Shown here: positions 25,156 to 34,812 of the stretch, piece by piece
Position numbering within the stretch: the first letter of the stretch is position 1
How the letters are laid out: each line of letters opens with the position of its first letter
Source: Amycolatopsis palatopharyngis
Lineage (GTDB): Bacteria; Actinomycetota; Actinomycetes; Mycobacteriales; Pseudonocardiaceae
Reading direction: 5' to 3'
NCBI RefSeq assembly: GCF_003385185.1
Contig: NZ_PQHZ01000005.1
Coordinates: 62,001 to 126,000 of the forward strand
Length of the DNA stretch: 64,000 bases
Position numbers and translations under genes: made by a program
The notes under the pieces: generated by a model
Seen by the model: the letters and a program-made list of their open reading frames with translations, nothing else
Database searches by the model: none
What the model was told of the DNA's origin: nothing

Positions 25156-26472
25156 ATGCGAATTCTGTTCCCCGCTGCTCCGGGGTACGGCTTGCTGCTC
25201 CCGCTCGTGCCGCTGGTCTGGGCCGCACGCGCGGCGGGGCACGAGGTTCTGCTCGCCACCACGGCCTACATGACCAAGGTCGGCGCCGAGTCGGGCCTGC
25301 CGGTGTTGGACGTGTTTCCGGCCAGGGACATCGGCGAGGATCTGGTGGCCGGTGCAGTCGGCGAGCAGGGCGGAGTCCCGGAGGGCTACTGGGACCTGGT
25401 CCGGGCGATGCGCCCGTTCGACCTGTTCACCTTGGCGATGACCGAGGGAACGATCCAGGCAGGCCGCAGGTTCGACGCCGACCTGGTCGTCTACTGCTCG
25501 GACCACACGGCAGGCAAGCTGACCGCGGTCGCACTGGGCATCCCAGCGGTGGAGGTCGGCAACCGCGTGTCGTGGTCCATGCGGGACACGAAGTTTCGCG
25601 CGGCTCGTGAGCACGACGCTCGGATGGGGATCGTGCTCGATAACGCACCGGTGGTGCGCGCGCTACGAGAGCGGCTCGACCTGGGCGAGCGAATGCCGGA
25701 ACTGGTCGCACGTATCGACCCGCGGGCGCCGAGCCTGGGCGGGTTGAACCAGGAGGAACGGGACGGCACAGACGGAGTGCCGTGGCTGCCGATGCGGTAT
25801 GTGCCGTTCAACGGTGGGGCAGTGCTTCCGGACTGGTCGATGTGCGAGCCCGAACGACCGAGGATCTGCTTGACGCTGGGCACCGTCGCACCACTGCTGC
25901 CGGGCGGCAGTGGCCTCGGCATGCTGATCGAAGCGCTGGGCGGGCTTGACGCAGACATCGTGCTCGCGGACGACGAGACGGACCTCAGTCAGTTCGGCCC
26001 ACTGCCGGAGAATCTGCACCCAGCTGGTTTCGTTCCGTTGTCCGGGATCCTGCGGGACTGCTCGCTGATCGTGCACCACGGCGGTTCCGGGACCACTGCC
26101 GCCGCACTGCACTACGGGGTGCCGCAGCTCATCCTGCCTGGTGGCGCGGACAACCTTCTGTGCGCCGAACGTGTCGTGAACCGGAAGGTGGGACTGTCCA
26201 TGGATCCGTCCACACTAGATGCTTCCATGGTTCGCGTGATGGCCGAGCGCCTACTGCACGAGGAGTCCTTCGGCCGGGAAGCGGCCGCTGTCCGTACCGA
26301 GATCGCCACGCAGCCCAGTCCGGCTTCGATCATCGAACGTGTCACGACGAACCTTTCCCGAAGGGACTCACTTGTCGCGTCCGGGATTGTGAGTTCACCT
26401 CAGCGCGGAATGGCGGCGGCTATGGATGCCGGAATCGAACGCACGCAAGCGGTTGACGGAAAAGGGGTGTAA
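25156..26472 (+). CDS. GT1-family glycosyltransferase (antibiotic glycosyltransferase 2)
   Basis: The protein has 438 aa, about 60 longer than the first glycosyltransferase. The N-terminus MRILFPAAPGYGLLLPLVP and the acceptor-side GT-B half are followed by VHHGGSGTTAAALHYGVPQL, a well-kept donor-sugar site. The last 45 residues after ERVTTNLSRRD are an extension I do not recognise. The stop codon lies inside a strong terminator hairpin. With two glycosyltransferases and one visible sugar route, the product may carry two copies of the sugar or a second sugar made elsewhere. Confidence 0.9.
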   Translation: MRILFPAAPGYGLLLPLVPLVWAARAAGHEVLLATTAYMTKVGAESGLPVLDVFPARDIGEDLVAGAVGEQGGVPEGYWDLVRAMRPFDLFTLAMTEGTIQAGRRFDADLVVYCSDHTAGKLTAVALGIPAVEVGNRVSWSMRDTKFRAAREHDARMGIVLDNAPVVRALRERLDLGERMPELVARIDPRAPSLGGLNQEERDGTDGVPWLPMRYVPFNGGAVLPDWSMCEPERPRICLTLGTVAPLLPGGSGLGMLIEALGGLDADIVLADDETDLSQFGPLPENLHPAGFVPLSGILRDCSLIVHHGGSGTTAAALHYGVPQLILPGGADNLLCAERVVNRKVGLSMDPSTLDASMVRVMAERLLHEESFGREAAAVRTEIATQPSPASIIERVTTNLSRRDSLVASGIVSSPQRGMAAAMDAGIERTQAVDGKGV

Positions 26473-26498
26473 TGGACGAGCCGTCCATTACACCCCTT
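26462..26498. terminator. Perfect 17-bp hairpin between convergent genes (bidirectional terminator)
   Basis: AAGGGGTGTAATGGACG (26462-26478) and its exact complement at 26482-26498 are separated by AGC. The stop codon of glycosyltransferase 2 is inside the left arm. It lies before the end of the hemerythrin gene, so it can stop transcription from both sides. Confidence 0.85.
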
Positions 26499-26541
26499 CA
26501 CCGACTTGCGAATAACCCTCCCGGTCTCGCGGCTGTGCCAC

Positions 26542-27033
26542 TCACGGAATGTCCGGCGCAGGCCCCATCGTGTTGAGCAGGTCGACCACGGTCTTCTCCT
26601 CGTACTCAAAGTGGGCTTCGAGATCATCGGACAACCGACTCAGCTCATGCCGCAGCCGTGTCGGGTCGGTCTCCCCCGGCACGTACTCCTCCACCAACTG
26701 CCGGATCTCTTCCTGCAGCTTCGCTACCACCTTGTGCTCCTCGCCGAGCTTGATCAGCTCCGGCTCGAGCTCGGGATAGCTGTACGCCAACATGGGGAAG
26801 GCTCCCCGATCTTCTCCCGAGTGGTGTTCGGTAACCGCGCCGCAGAACTCGAGGCAGTGCATGCGCATCTGCTGTCCAAGGTCGGCGGGCAGCTGCTCGA
26901 GCGTGCCGTCGTCGCTGCCTGTGACGAGTTCGTCCACCTGGCGCCGGAGATCGACGAGTTCCTTACGCAGCCAGTCGTGGCTTTCAACCAGGAAGTCGCC
27001 AAGGCCACGACCTCGGTCCGCTGTCTCACTCAT
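26542..27033 (-). CDS. Hemerythrin HHE-domain protein
   Basis: The protein has 163 aa with four predicted helices and iron-ligand-like positions: ESHDWLRKEL, EHHSGEDRGAFPML, LGEEHKVVAKLQEE and LEAHFEYEEKTV. Such proteins bind a di-iron centre and sense or handle oxygen or nitric oxide. Its start lies within the end of the Ddn-like gene, so the two are co-translated. A role in the cluster is possible but not shown. Confidence 0.88.
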   Translation of the reverse strand: MSETADRGRGLGDFLVESHDWLRKELVDLRRQVDELVTGSDDGTLEQLPADLGQQMRMHCLEFCGAVTEHHSGEDRGAFPMLAYSYPELEPELIKLGEEHKVVAKLQEEIRQLVEEYVPGETDPTRLRHELSRLSDDLEAHFEYEEKTVVDLLNTMGPAPDIP

Positions 27034-27481
27034 TGTCGTCAGCCCGGGTCAGGGTCACCACCGGCAGCCGCCGGGAGGTTTTCGCTTGGTACTCCCCCAT
27101 GCCCGGGTCCTGCTCGACCACCTTGGCGAACAGTGCGTCACGCACCTCGCCGGTGGTGATCGTGGCCATCGCCCGGTAGGTCTCGGTACCGGTCTCGACA
27201 GTCACTTCCGGGTTCTTCCTGACGTTGTGGTACCAGGCCGGATTGGTATCCGCCCCCATCGCCGAAGCAACGACCAGCGGCTGCCCGTCGACCTCCATGT
27301 ACCCCAGCAGACTTTCCCGTTGCAGGCCGGTCTTGGCGCCGACCGTGGTCAGCACACACAACGTCCAGCCCTCGAACATCCCGCTGAGTTCCCCATGATT
27401 CTCCCGAAACTCTGAGATGATCTGTCGCTGAAACGCGCTGACATCGAAGTCCGCGTTCGAATCGGTCTGTTCCTCGGTCAT
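27026..27481 (-). CDS. Ddn-like F420-dependent nitroreductase-family protein
   Basis: The protein has 151 aa from ATG 27481, with GGAAGGAA upstream. LTTVGAKTGLQRESLLGY, VVASAMGADTNPAWYHNV and NPEVTVETG are the core of the deazaflavin-dependent (DDN) split-barrel family. It probably uses reduced F420, so it joins the LLM protein at 10407 as a second F420 enzyme in the cluster. The gene is co-directional with the hemerythrin. Confidence 0.9.
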   Translation of the reverse strand: MTEEQTDSNADFDVSAFQRQIISEFRENHGELSGMFEGWTLCVLTTVGAKTGLQRESLLGYMEVDGQPLVVASAMGADTNPAWYHNVRKNPEVTVETGTETYRAMATITTGEVRDALFAKVVEQDPGMGEYQAKTSRRLPVVTLTRADDNE

Positions 27482-27739
27482 ACATTCCTTCCATATCGAA
27501 GTACACGACGAATAAGGTGAAGGAGATAGTGACCAGGCACCACAAAGCCCGCTGGCCGCGAACGCGATGAAGAGATACATCAATCCCTATGGATTAACGG
27601 AAGCCATGGAGAACACGTGCATGCGTGTCCTGATCACTGATGGCTCAGAGAGCTTAACCTCCACGCGTAGGCCCATACGGGGCACGAATTCACGCTAGCA
27701 GCACGTCCACCGGCCCCGCAACATCATGGAACGGCTGCG

Positions 27740-28177
27740 CTAGGAGAAGAGCTGATCGTGGTCCACCTGGCGCGAGCGGTTGCGCACCTCGCCGTCGTTG
27801 TCGAAGACCAGGACATCACGCACAAGACAGCTGGGACCGACGATCGGCTCCTTGACTCCAGGGCGAGTGGTGAGGACGAGCGCGTAGAACGTCGCATCGA
27901 GGACACCGTCCGCACGCGGCCGCAGGTCGATCATGTTGAACCAGTGCCGGCGCTGCACCGGATCGTTCTCGAACCGCGTGTTGAACCGTTTGAGTTCGGC
28001 GACGATCCCCGATCGCGTCCGCGCTGCCGGCTGTCCCGGCGTGTGTTGGAACTCGCCGTCAGCGGTGAAGGTGTCCGCATACTCTTCGAAGCGGCCGCTG
28101 TCAAGCATCTGCACCTGCCGCGCATAGTGCAGATTAACCGCGGCGTGGACGTCCGTCATGCTGGAGAGGGCAGGCAT
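27740..28177 (-). CDS. NTF2-like/SnoaL-like small enzyme (copy 2)
   Basis: The protein has 145 aa from ATG 28177, chosen because GGAGG lies 8 bases before it. It is a paralogue of the protein at 11583: MLDSGRFEEYADTFTADGEF, QRRHWFNMIDLRP and VRDVLVFDNDG align with that copy. The function is unknown but is probably a tailoring or cyclisation role. It lies 42 bp downstream of the metallo-beta-lactamase-fold gene on the same strand. Confidence 0.77.
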   Translation of the reverse strand: MPALSSMTDVHAAVNLHYARQVQMLDSGRFEEYADTFTADGEFQHTPGQPAARTRSGIVAELKRFNTRFENDPVQRRHWFNMIDLRPRADGVLDATFYALVLTTRPGVKEPIVGPSCLVRDVLVFDNDGEVRNRSRQVDHDQLFS

Positions 28178-28219
28178 TGATGGAGCCTCCGGTGGGCGTT
28201 TCGTGTCGGGCAAGAAATT

Positions 28220-29158
28220 TCAGGCGTGACAGGACAGCGGTCCACCGTTGTACTCGACCATCTCGCCGAAGATGGCCCCCATCTCCTTGATGATGCGGGC
28301 CATGTCCAGGGAGTCGCCGTGCGTGGCGAACCGCTCCTCGGCGAACGCTCGGTGCAGATTCGGCACCAGCCGCTCTGTCTCCAGCAGCTCGGCGAACTGC
28401 CCGAGGTCGGCCTCGCGGGCCACCTCCGCCGGGGCGAGCCCGGCCGCCACGCCATCCTTGGCCAGCACCTGCACCCAGCGCAGGTACTGCTCGGTACGGT
28501 CGAAGATCTCGGGGCCGCCGACCGGCCCGTGCCCGGTCACCACCGTGGTGGGGCCCAGCTCGCGCAGCTGCTGAATAGCACGCAGCGAGCCGGCGACCGA
28601 GCCCAATGGGCAGAACGGGGTCACCCCGGACATCACGATGTCACCAGTGAACAGCACCTTCCGCTCAGGTACCCACACCACGGTGTCATTCGTGCTGTGG
28701 GCCAGCCCGATGTGGATCAGCTCGGCCCTGAGGTCACCGACGTACAGCGTTACGCCGTTCTCGTACGTCACGGTCGGCAAGGAGAGCTGAATGTTGCCCC
28801 ACTCCACATCGGGCCACAGCTCGGTCAGATGCAGACCGGCCTGGTCGATCTCGCGGCGGGTCTCCTGGTGCGCGAACACCGTGGCCTGTTCGAAGACGAA
28901 GTTGCCGAAGGTGTGGTCACCGTGCGAGTGAGTGTTGACCACCACGAACGGCGAGCGACCGGTCTCGGCGAGCACATGCTTTCGCAGTCGCAGGGCACGG
29001 GCTTCGGTCGCGGCGGTGTCCACCAGCGCTACTGCCTTGCCCGAAACCAGTACGCCCGCGTTGTTCACGCACCATCCGCCGTCCGGCTGCACGTAGGCGA
29101 AGACCCCGTCGGCGACCTCTTCAAGGACGGGCTCCGCCGTTCTCACCTGCTGGGCCAC
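28220..29158 (-). CDS. Metallo-beta-lactamase-fold hydrolase
   Basis: The protein has 312 aa from GTG 29158, with GAGGAG upstream. VVNTHSHGDHTFGNFVF is the zinc-binding HxHxDH motif, and LIHIGLAHSTNDTVVWVPER and GHGPVGG follow as the later metal ligands. It has an additional C-terminal helical part. In polyketide clusters this fold can act as a thioesterase-cyclase or lactonase. It starts 10 bases after the SARP stop, so it may be one transcript with the regulator. Confidence 0.85.
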   Translation of the reverse strand: MAQQVRTAEPVLEEVADGVFAYVQPDGGWCVNNAGVLVSGKAVALVDTAATEARALRLRKHVLAETGRSPFVVVNTHSHGDHTFGNFVFEQATVFAHQETRREIDQAGLHLTELWPDVEWGNIQLSLPTVTYENGVTLYVGDLRAELIHIGLAHSTNDTVVWVPERKVLFTGDIVMSGVTPFCPLGSVAGSLRAIQQLRELGPTTVVTGHGPVGGPEIFDRTEQYLRWVQVLAKDGVAAGLAPAEVAREADLGQFAELLETERLVPNLHRAFAEERFATHGDSLDMARIIKEMGAIFGEMVEYNGGPLSCHA

Positions 29159-29168
29159 TGCGGTCTCC

Positions 29169-29987
29169 TCACGCGATTCCGGCCATATTGACGTCGGACA
29201 TGTAGAACTCCCGGAGTGAGAGATCCGGCGTACTCGACAGCAGCGCCTGGTGGAGCTTCTGGAGGCGGCTGGACGGTTCGACGCCCAGCTCACTGATGAG
29301 CGCCTGACGCAGGTTGCGGAAAACCTGCAGGGCCCGCGGCATGGACCCGGCTCGATGGAAGGCGATCATCAGCGACGCGCAGATGTTCTCGTGCATCGGA
29401 TTCTCGGCGACCAACTTGCGCAACTCGGGAATCAGCATCGCATGCTTGCCGAGGCGGAGGTCGGCGACGATGCGCTGCTCGTGCACCCGCATCCGGGCCT
29501 CCTCCATGCCGATGACCTCCATGGTCAGCACACGGCCCATGGGAACGTCCATCAGCGCCTGCCCCCGCCACAGCGCCAGCGCCTGGCTCAGATGCTTCGA
29601 TGCGCTCTCGGCGTCTCCCCGCTCCAGCGCGACGTCACCCCACCTGGCCAACCGCTCGAACTCATCGAGGTCGAACGAGCTCGGCGTGACCGAGAGCTGG
29701 TAACCGTTGAAACTCGTGGTCAGCAGCTCCTTCGCTGTCCACGGAGCTCCCGCCGGGATCGCGTCGGCGATCAGTCGCCGTAGCTGAAGAACATAGGTCT
29801 GCAGGGTCGTCAGTCCGCTGCGCGGAATGTCGTCGCCCCAGACTTCTTCCATCAAAGTCGACACCGGTACAACCCGCCCGCAGCGCAATGCCAGCAAAGC
29901 CAGCAACTGCCGCGGCTTCCCCGCGGTCGGCACGATCGACCCGTTCTGCAGGTGCACAGAAACCGGCCCGAGCACCCCGATTTCCAT
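29169..29987 (-). CDS. SARP-family pathway-specific transcriptional activator
   Basis: The protein has 272 aa from ATG 29987; ATG 30023 is an alternative that adds 12 residues. MEIGVLGPVSVH leads into an OmpR-type winged-helix domain (about 1-95, with TLMEEVWGDDIPRSGLTTLQ), then a bacterial transcriptional activation domain (about 100-250, FDLDEFERLARWG; AFHRAGSMPRALQVF). No ATPase domain follows, so it is a short SARP like ActII-ORF4 and DnrI. It is the only cluster regulator visible. The direct repeats at 12043 are candidate targets. Confidence 0.94.
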   Translation of the reverse strand: MEIGVLGPVSVHLQNGSIVPTAGKPRQLLALLALRCGRVVPVSTLMEEVWGDDIPRSGLTTLQTYVLQLRRLIADAIPAGAPWTAKELLTTSFNGYQLSVTPSSFDLDEFERLARWGDVALERGDAESASKHLSQALALWRGQALMDVPMGRVLTMEVIGMEEARMRVHEQRIVADLRLGKHAMLIPELRKLVAENPMHENICASLMIAFHRAGSMPRALQVFRNLRQALISELGVEPSSRLQKLHQALLSSTPDLSLREFYMSDVNMAGIA

Positions 29988-30679
29988 GGAATGCCCCTGC
30001 AACTCGACATTACTTAATTGCATTTTGGCCCCAAATAATGATTATTCATGAAGTCTGTCAGCTAATTTTCAGGCCGGATTGGACCAAACAGCCTAATCGA
30101 TCAACAGTCCGGCCGAACCAAACTTGACACGACAAACACGACCCAAACGCATCGACGAGCATGGTCGTGCCAGAAGCTCAACCGACTACACCATAAGAAG
30201 TGCAGCCTAAGTAGAGATCCACCCCAGATTTCCACCCCAGTAGAAAATTCTGCGCACCATCCTGGCGCTAAACAGCACCTCGCGGGCCCGAGGGTCCGAC
30301 GCGCCCAACAGGAAGGCGGCGGACAAAAATCCAGAACTCAAGGTTAGCCACTGGACTTCGACTTTCTATTTCAAAGCACCAAGACAACCCCATTGTATAC
30401 AGTCCCCCTATCGTTTGTACTCAAATCCCGCCGCAGCGTCAGCCTAGCATGAAGCAACACGGGATGGAATGAAACAAATCGGAGCTACCAACAACCTACC
30501 AGCATTAAGAAGGCGGCCTTGGGACAAGGATCGTAGAGGCGCCAGGACCTGCAGTTCAAGTGTCGGAGCCTGATCAACCCGTAAAGGCGCGGGAAGCTCC
30601 GAGGAGGCCTGGCGCGGCAATAGCAATGCTCTAGCGGCAATCAAGCTGAGCGCTAACACCCAGCCGGAGTATCGGCAGG
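29988..30679. other. Long AT-rich intergenic region upstream of the SARP and hydroxylase genes
   Basis: This 692-bp stretch has no credible gene. Reading frames are short and unlike proteins. It is noticeably AT-richer than the cluster, mainly near 30000-30130 and 30360-30500. On the minus strand toward the SARP, CTGACA followed 17 bases later by TTATTT is a weak promoter candidate at about 30030-30060. Two imperfect direct repeats (CCGG, then ACCAAAC) start at 30074 and 30109. It probably carries the SARP promoter and that of the hydroxylase gene. Confidence 0.5.
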
Positions 30680-31840
30680 GTGACGAGCGCAGAGAACGAA
30701 CTGATGTCCGATCAGGCCTCGCCGGAGTTCGGACTGGCACGAGCGGCGCGGGAGGTCGCGATCCTCGCGGCCCAGCACGCGGACCAGGCCGAACAGGAGC
30801 GTCTCATCCACCCCGAGGTGGCACGGGCAGTCGTCGCGAACGGCTTCACCCGCCATTTCGTCCCGGTGAGCAACGGCGGCAATGCGGGCACATTCTCTGA
30901 ACTGAGCGCCGCACTCGTCACGGTCGGTACCCACTGCCCCGCGACCGCTTGGTGCGCCTCCATCGCCGCCAACCTCGCTCGGATGGCCGCCTATCTGCCG
31001 GAAGAGGGCCGCAAGGAGGTCTGGCGAGACGGCCCCGACACGTTCGTCGTCGGCGCTGTGTCCCCCAAGGGCAAGGCGGTGCCGGAGGAGGACGGCTGGC
31101 GGCTTTCCGGTAGCTGGTCCTACATCAGCGCGGTCGACCATTCGGAATGGGCACTGGTACTGGGGATTGCTCAGGTGGACGGCGCAGGTGAGCCGCGCCT
31201 GTTCGCCCTTCCCCGCTCGGACTACCGAGTAGAGCCGACCTGGTCCGACATCGGCATGCGGGCTACCGGCAGCAACACCCTGGTGGTCGAGGACGTGTTC
31301 GTGCCGTCGACGCTGAGCGTCGTCGCCAAGGATCTGTTGGAGGGCAACGCCCCCGAACCCGCAGCCAACTGCCACTCCGTACCCCTGCCCGCGGTGAACG
31401 GGCTTTCGTTCTGCCTACCGATGCTCGGCGCCGCGGAAGGCGCACTGGAACACTGGTCGACCTATGCGGAGAGCCGGATCCGGACCTGTGAGGCTGCACC
31501 CGGACCTGGTCCTGGTCGCGGCTTCTACGAGGAGACGCTGGCTCGCAGTTCGGGTGAGATCGACGCGGCGGGACTACTGCTGGACCGAGTCGCCGCGGTC
31601 GCCGACCGGGGTGCCATCTCCCCGCAACAAACCGCCCGCAGTCAGCGCGACTGCGCACTGGCCGCGGATCTGCTGGTCTCTGCCGTCGATCGACTGTTCC
31701 GGGCCTCGGGCACCGGTGGACACAGTGAATCCAGCCCGTTGCAGCGGTGGTGGCGCGACATTCACTCGGCCGCCGGGCACATCGTACTCCAGTTCGGCCC
31801 TGCCGCTGCCGCCTACGCCCGTCGCATGCTCGACGTCTGA
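30680..31840 (+). CDS. Flavin-dependent hydroxylase, acyl-CoA-dehydrogenase fold (ActVA-ORF5-like)
   Basis: The protein has 386 aa from GTG 30680; ATG 30704 is possible. ARAAREVAILAAQHADQAEQ, then WSYISAVDHSEWALVL, then ATGSNTLVVEDVFVP and a C-terminal helical domain (ASGTGGHSESSPLQRWWRD) match the two-component flavin monooxygenases of the acyl-CoA dehydrogenase fold, such as the ActVA-ORF5 and NcnH enzymes that hydroxylate aromatic polyketides. These need a separate flavin reductase, which is not seen here. It is likely the right-hand end of the cluster. Confidence 0.82.
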   Translation: MTSAENELMSDQASPEFGLARAAREVAILAAQHADQAEQERLIHPEVARAVVANGFTRHFVPVSNGGNAGTFSELSAALVTVGTHCPATAWCASIAANLARMAAYLPEEGRKEVWRDGPDTFVVGAVSPKGKAVPEEDGWRLSGSWSYISAVDHSEWALVLGIAQVDGAGEPRLFALPRSDYRVEPTWSDIGMRATGSNTLVVEDVFVPSTLSVVAKDLLEGNAPEPAANCHSVPLPAVNGLSFCLPMLGAAEGALEHWSTYAESRIRTCEAAPGPGPGRGFYEETLARSSGEIDAAGLLLDRVAAVADRGAISPQQTARSQRDCALAADLLVSAVDRLFRASGTGGHSESSPLQRWWRDIHSAAGHIVLQFGPAAAAYARRMLDV

Positions 31841-31947
31841 CAGTACGAGAGATGGTGGTACGTCCGCGGTTCCTGCCGGAAACCGACCGCTGAGCGGTTA
31901 CCGACGGTTCACGTGGTTCCCGGTCGAGCCCTCGGCGAGCGGCTGAC

Positions 31948-32982
31948 CTACCGGCGGCCGCGCCCGGCCAGCCAGGCGAGCAGCGCACCAGCACTGAACG
32001 CTCCGGCCGTGGCGCCCGCGCCGAGGCTGCGGCGCACCACGACCTGCGGCCGGATCACCGCGGGCGGAGGTGGCTCGACGGTCCTGGTGGCGTTCTCCCT
32101 GGCGGTGGCCGTCCACGCGGTGACGAAGAGCAGGAAGCGGGAGACCAGGTTGGCGAAGATCAGCAGACCGAGGACCGGACCGAACACGGCGAACGACGGT
32201 TTGTCCGACAGTCCCTGCAGGTAGTAGGTGGCCAGCTGCTGGAGGATGACGAAACCGACCGAGGCGATGGCCGCGCCCTTGACCGCGCTGCGTAGCGCGA
32301 CCTTCTCCCTCGGCAACCGGGCGATGACCCAGAGGAACACCAGCAGGTTCGCCAGCAGCGACAGCACGATGGTGGCGAGTTTGAGCAGGAACACCGCCCA
32401 GCTTTCGTCCTCGAGGCCGACGAGTTCGAGCAGCAGCCTGCCGAGACCACTGCCTGCCGCCGTGAGGGCGAAGGACACCACCAGCGCCACCCCGAGCCCG
32501 AGCAGTGCGGCGAGATCGTTGATCGTCTTCGAGACGATCGGCACCTGCTTCTTCTCCTGGCCCCACTGCGCGGTCAGTGCGTCGCGCAGGTTCGACATCC
32601 AGCCGACCCCGGAGTACAGCGCCAGCACCAGACCGATGACCCCGAGCCCGCCACCGGACTCCAGCGCGGTTCCCACGATGTCGTTGACGATCTCGTTGAG
32701 ACCCTGCGGGACCGACTTGTCGATACCCTGGGTGATCTGGTCGATGATCGCCTGGTTACCCGCGAGGATGAAGCCGGCGATCGCGAACGCGACCATCAGG
32801 ATCGGGATCACCGAGAGAACGCTGAAGTAGGTGATCGCCGCGGCATAGTGGTTGCCGTAGTTCTCGTTGAACGAGTCGTTGGCCCGGACCAGGTGATCCA
32901 GCCACGGGTACTTCCGGCGCAGCCGGGGCAGCAGCTTCTCCTTGTCGGGCTCGGCCTCGGTGCGCTGGTCCTTGTCTGCCAC
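31948..32982 (-). CDS. YihY/virulence factor BrkB family membrane protein
   Basis: The protein has 344 aa from GTG 32982. Several membrane segments are visible, including AAAITYFSVLSVIPILMVAF, VIGLVLALYSGVGWMSNL, VALVVSFALTAAGSGL and FLLKLATIVLSLLANLLVFL. Charged N- and C-termini end in RR. The YihY family is an inner-membrane protein of uncertain function, formerly called RNase BN by mistake. Its position near trpS is typical for actinobacteria and marks the start of core genome. Confidence 0.92.
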   Translation of the reverse strand: MADKDQRTEAEPDKEKLLPRLRRKYPWLDHLVRANDSFNENYGNHYAAAITYFSVLSVIPILMVAFAIAGFILAGNQAIIDQITQGIDKSVPQGLNEIVNDIVGTALESGGGLGVIGLVLALYSGVGWMSNLRDALTAQWGQEKKQVPIVSKTINDLAALLGLGVALVVSFALTAAGSGLGRLLLELVGLEDESWAVFLLKLATIVLSLLANLLVFLWVIARLPREKVALRSAVKGAAIASVGFVILQQLATYYLQGLSDKPSFAVFGPVLGLLIFANLVSRFLLFVTAWTATARENATRTVEPPPPAVIRPQVVVRRSLGAGATAGAFSAGALLAWLAGRGRR

Positions 32983-33049
32983 GGGAGAACGCTAACCACG
33001 TGGCAGGGACCCCGCAACGCGGGGGGGACCGGCGGTCTGCCCGGGAAAA

Positions 33050-33077
33050 GTGTCTGGCGTAGCGTCACGCCTGACAC
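33050..33077. promoter_or_regulatory. Near-perfect palindrome in divergent region
   Basis: GTGTCTGGCGT (33050-33060) and ACGCCTGACAC (33067-33077) form an inverted repeat with one mismatch around AGCGTC. It lies between yihY (-) and the gene at 33119 (+), 42 bases before its start. It may be an operator or an mRNA stem. Confidence 0.4.
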
Positions 33078-33118
33078 GGCCGCGCGTCCCACCGGGACAG
33101 GACGGGGAAGGAGCAACG

Positions 33119-33496
33119 ATGAACGCAGCTGTCCCCGAACCGGACGTGCGCGCGCTGCTCGCCCGGTTGCACACTCAGCTCCGGTTGCTGATCCCCGCGC
33201 TGACGGTCACCGAGGGCGGGCGCCAGGCCGAAGTTCTGCTGGCCCGGCTGCGCGAGAGCACCAACGAGGCGGCCCGCACGCTGTCCGCTGTGGAGCCGAT
33301 CGTGCTCGCCGCGATCGAGCAGGCGCTGCGCCACGCCGTCGCGCAGGAGCACGACGAGGCGCGCACCGAGCTGCTGAACGCCTATCACCGGCTCTCGGTG
33401 CTGATCCACCGGGAACCACGGCGGGAGCAGGCCGCGCACGAACGGACTCGCCGGTGGAGCATTTCGGACACCCACCCGCAGGCGGACACCGGCTGA
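33119..33496 (+). CDS. Small helical protein of unknown function
   Basis: The protein has 125 aa from ATG 33119, with GGAAGGAG 6 bases upstream. It is mostly charged amphipathic helix (VRALLARLHTQLRLLIPAL; EVLLARLRESTNEAARTL), has no membrane segment or signal, and ends in a polar tail. I do not recognise the family. It is convergent with trpS. Confidence 0.75.
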   Translation: MNAAVPEPDVRALLARLHTQLRLLIPALTVTEGGRQAEVLLARLRESTNEAARTLSAVEPIVLAAIEQALRHAVAQEHDEARTELLNAYHRLSVLIHREPRREQAAHERTRRWSISDTHPQADTG

Positions 33497-33553
33497 CAGG
33501 ACGCCTGGGACCAGCGGATCACGGGCGCGGGTTCACCGACGAGCGCAGTCGAA

Positions 33554-34603
<1,050 letters not shown>

Positions 34604-34812
34604 TCAGGCCGCGCTTCCGCGCCGACGGCGAGGTCACCGCCCCCTGTGTCAACCCACCGGACAATGAACCGCACCCGATCGGTGAACAAGACGAAAGTAC
34701 TAAACAGTTAAACAGGACCTACTTCCGACGGTTCTGTGACGGGGAGCAACTTTCTACCGTTTCTTTCGATACCGAACCACCCGTTCGGGATTGCGAAATC
34801 GAAGGAGAACCC

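Noticed and set aside
31886..31898. Short palindrome ACCGCT-G-AGCGGT between the hydroxylase and yihY as terminator
   Set aside because: Only six base pairs with a one-base centre and no T-run; too weak to call.
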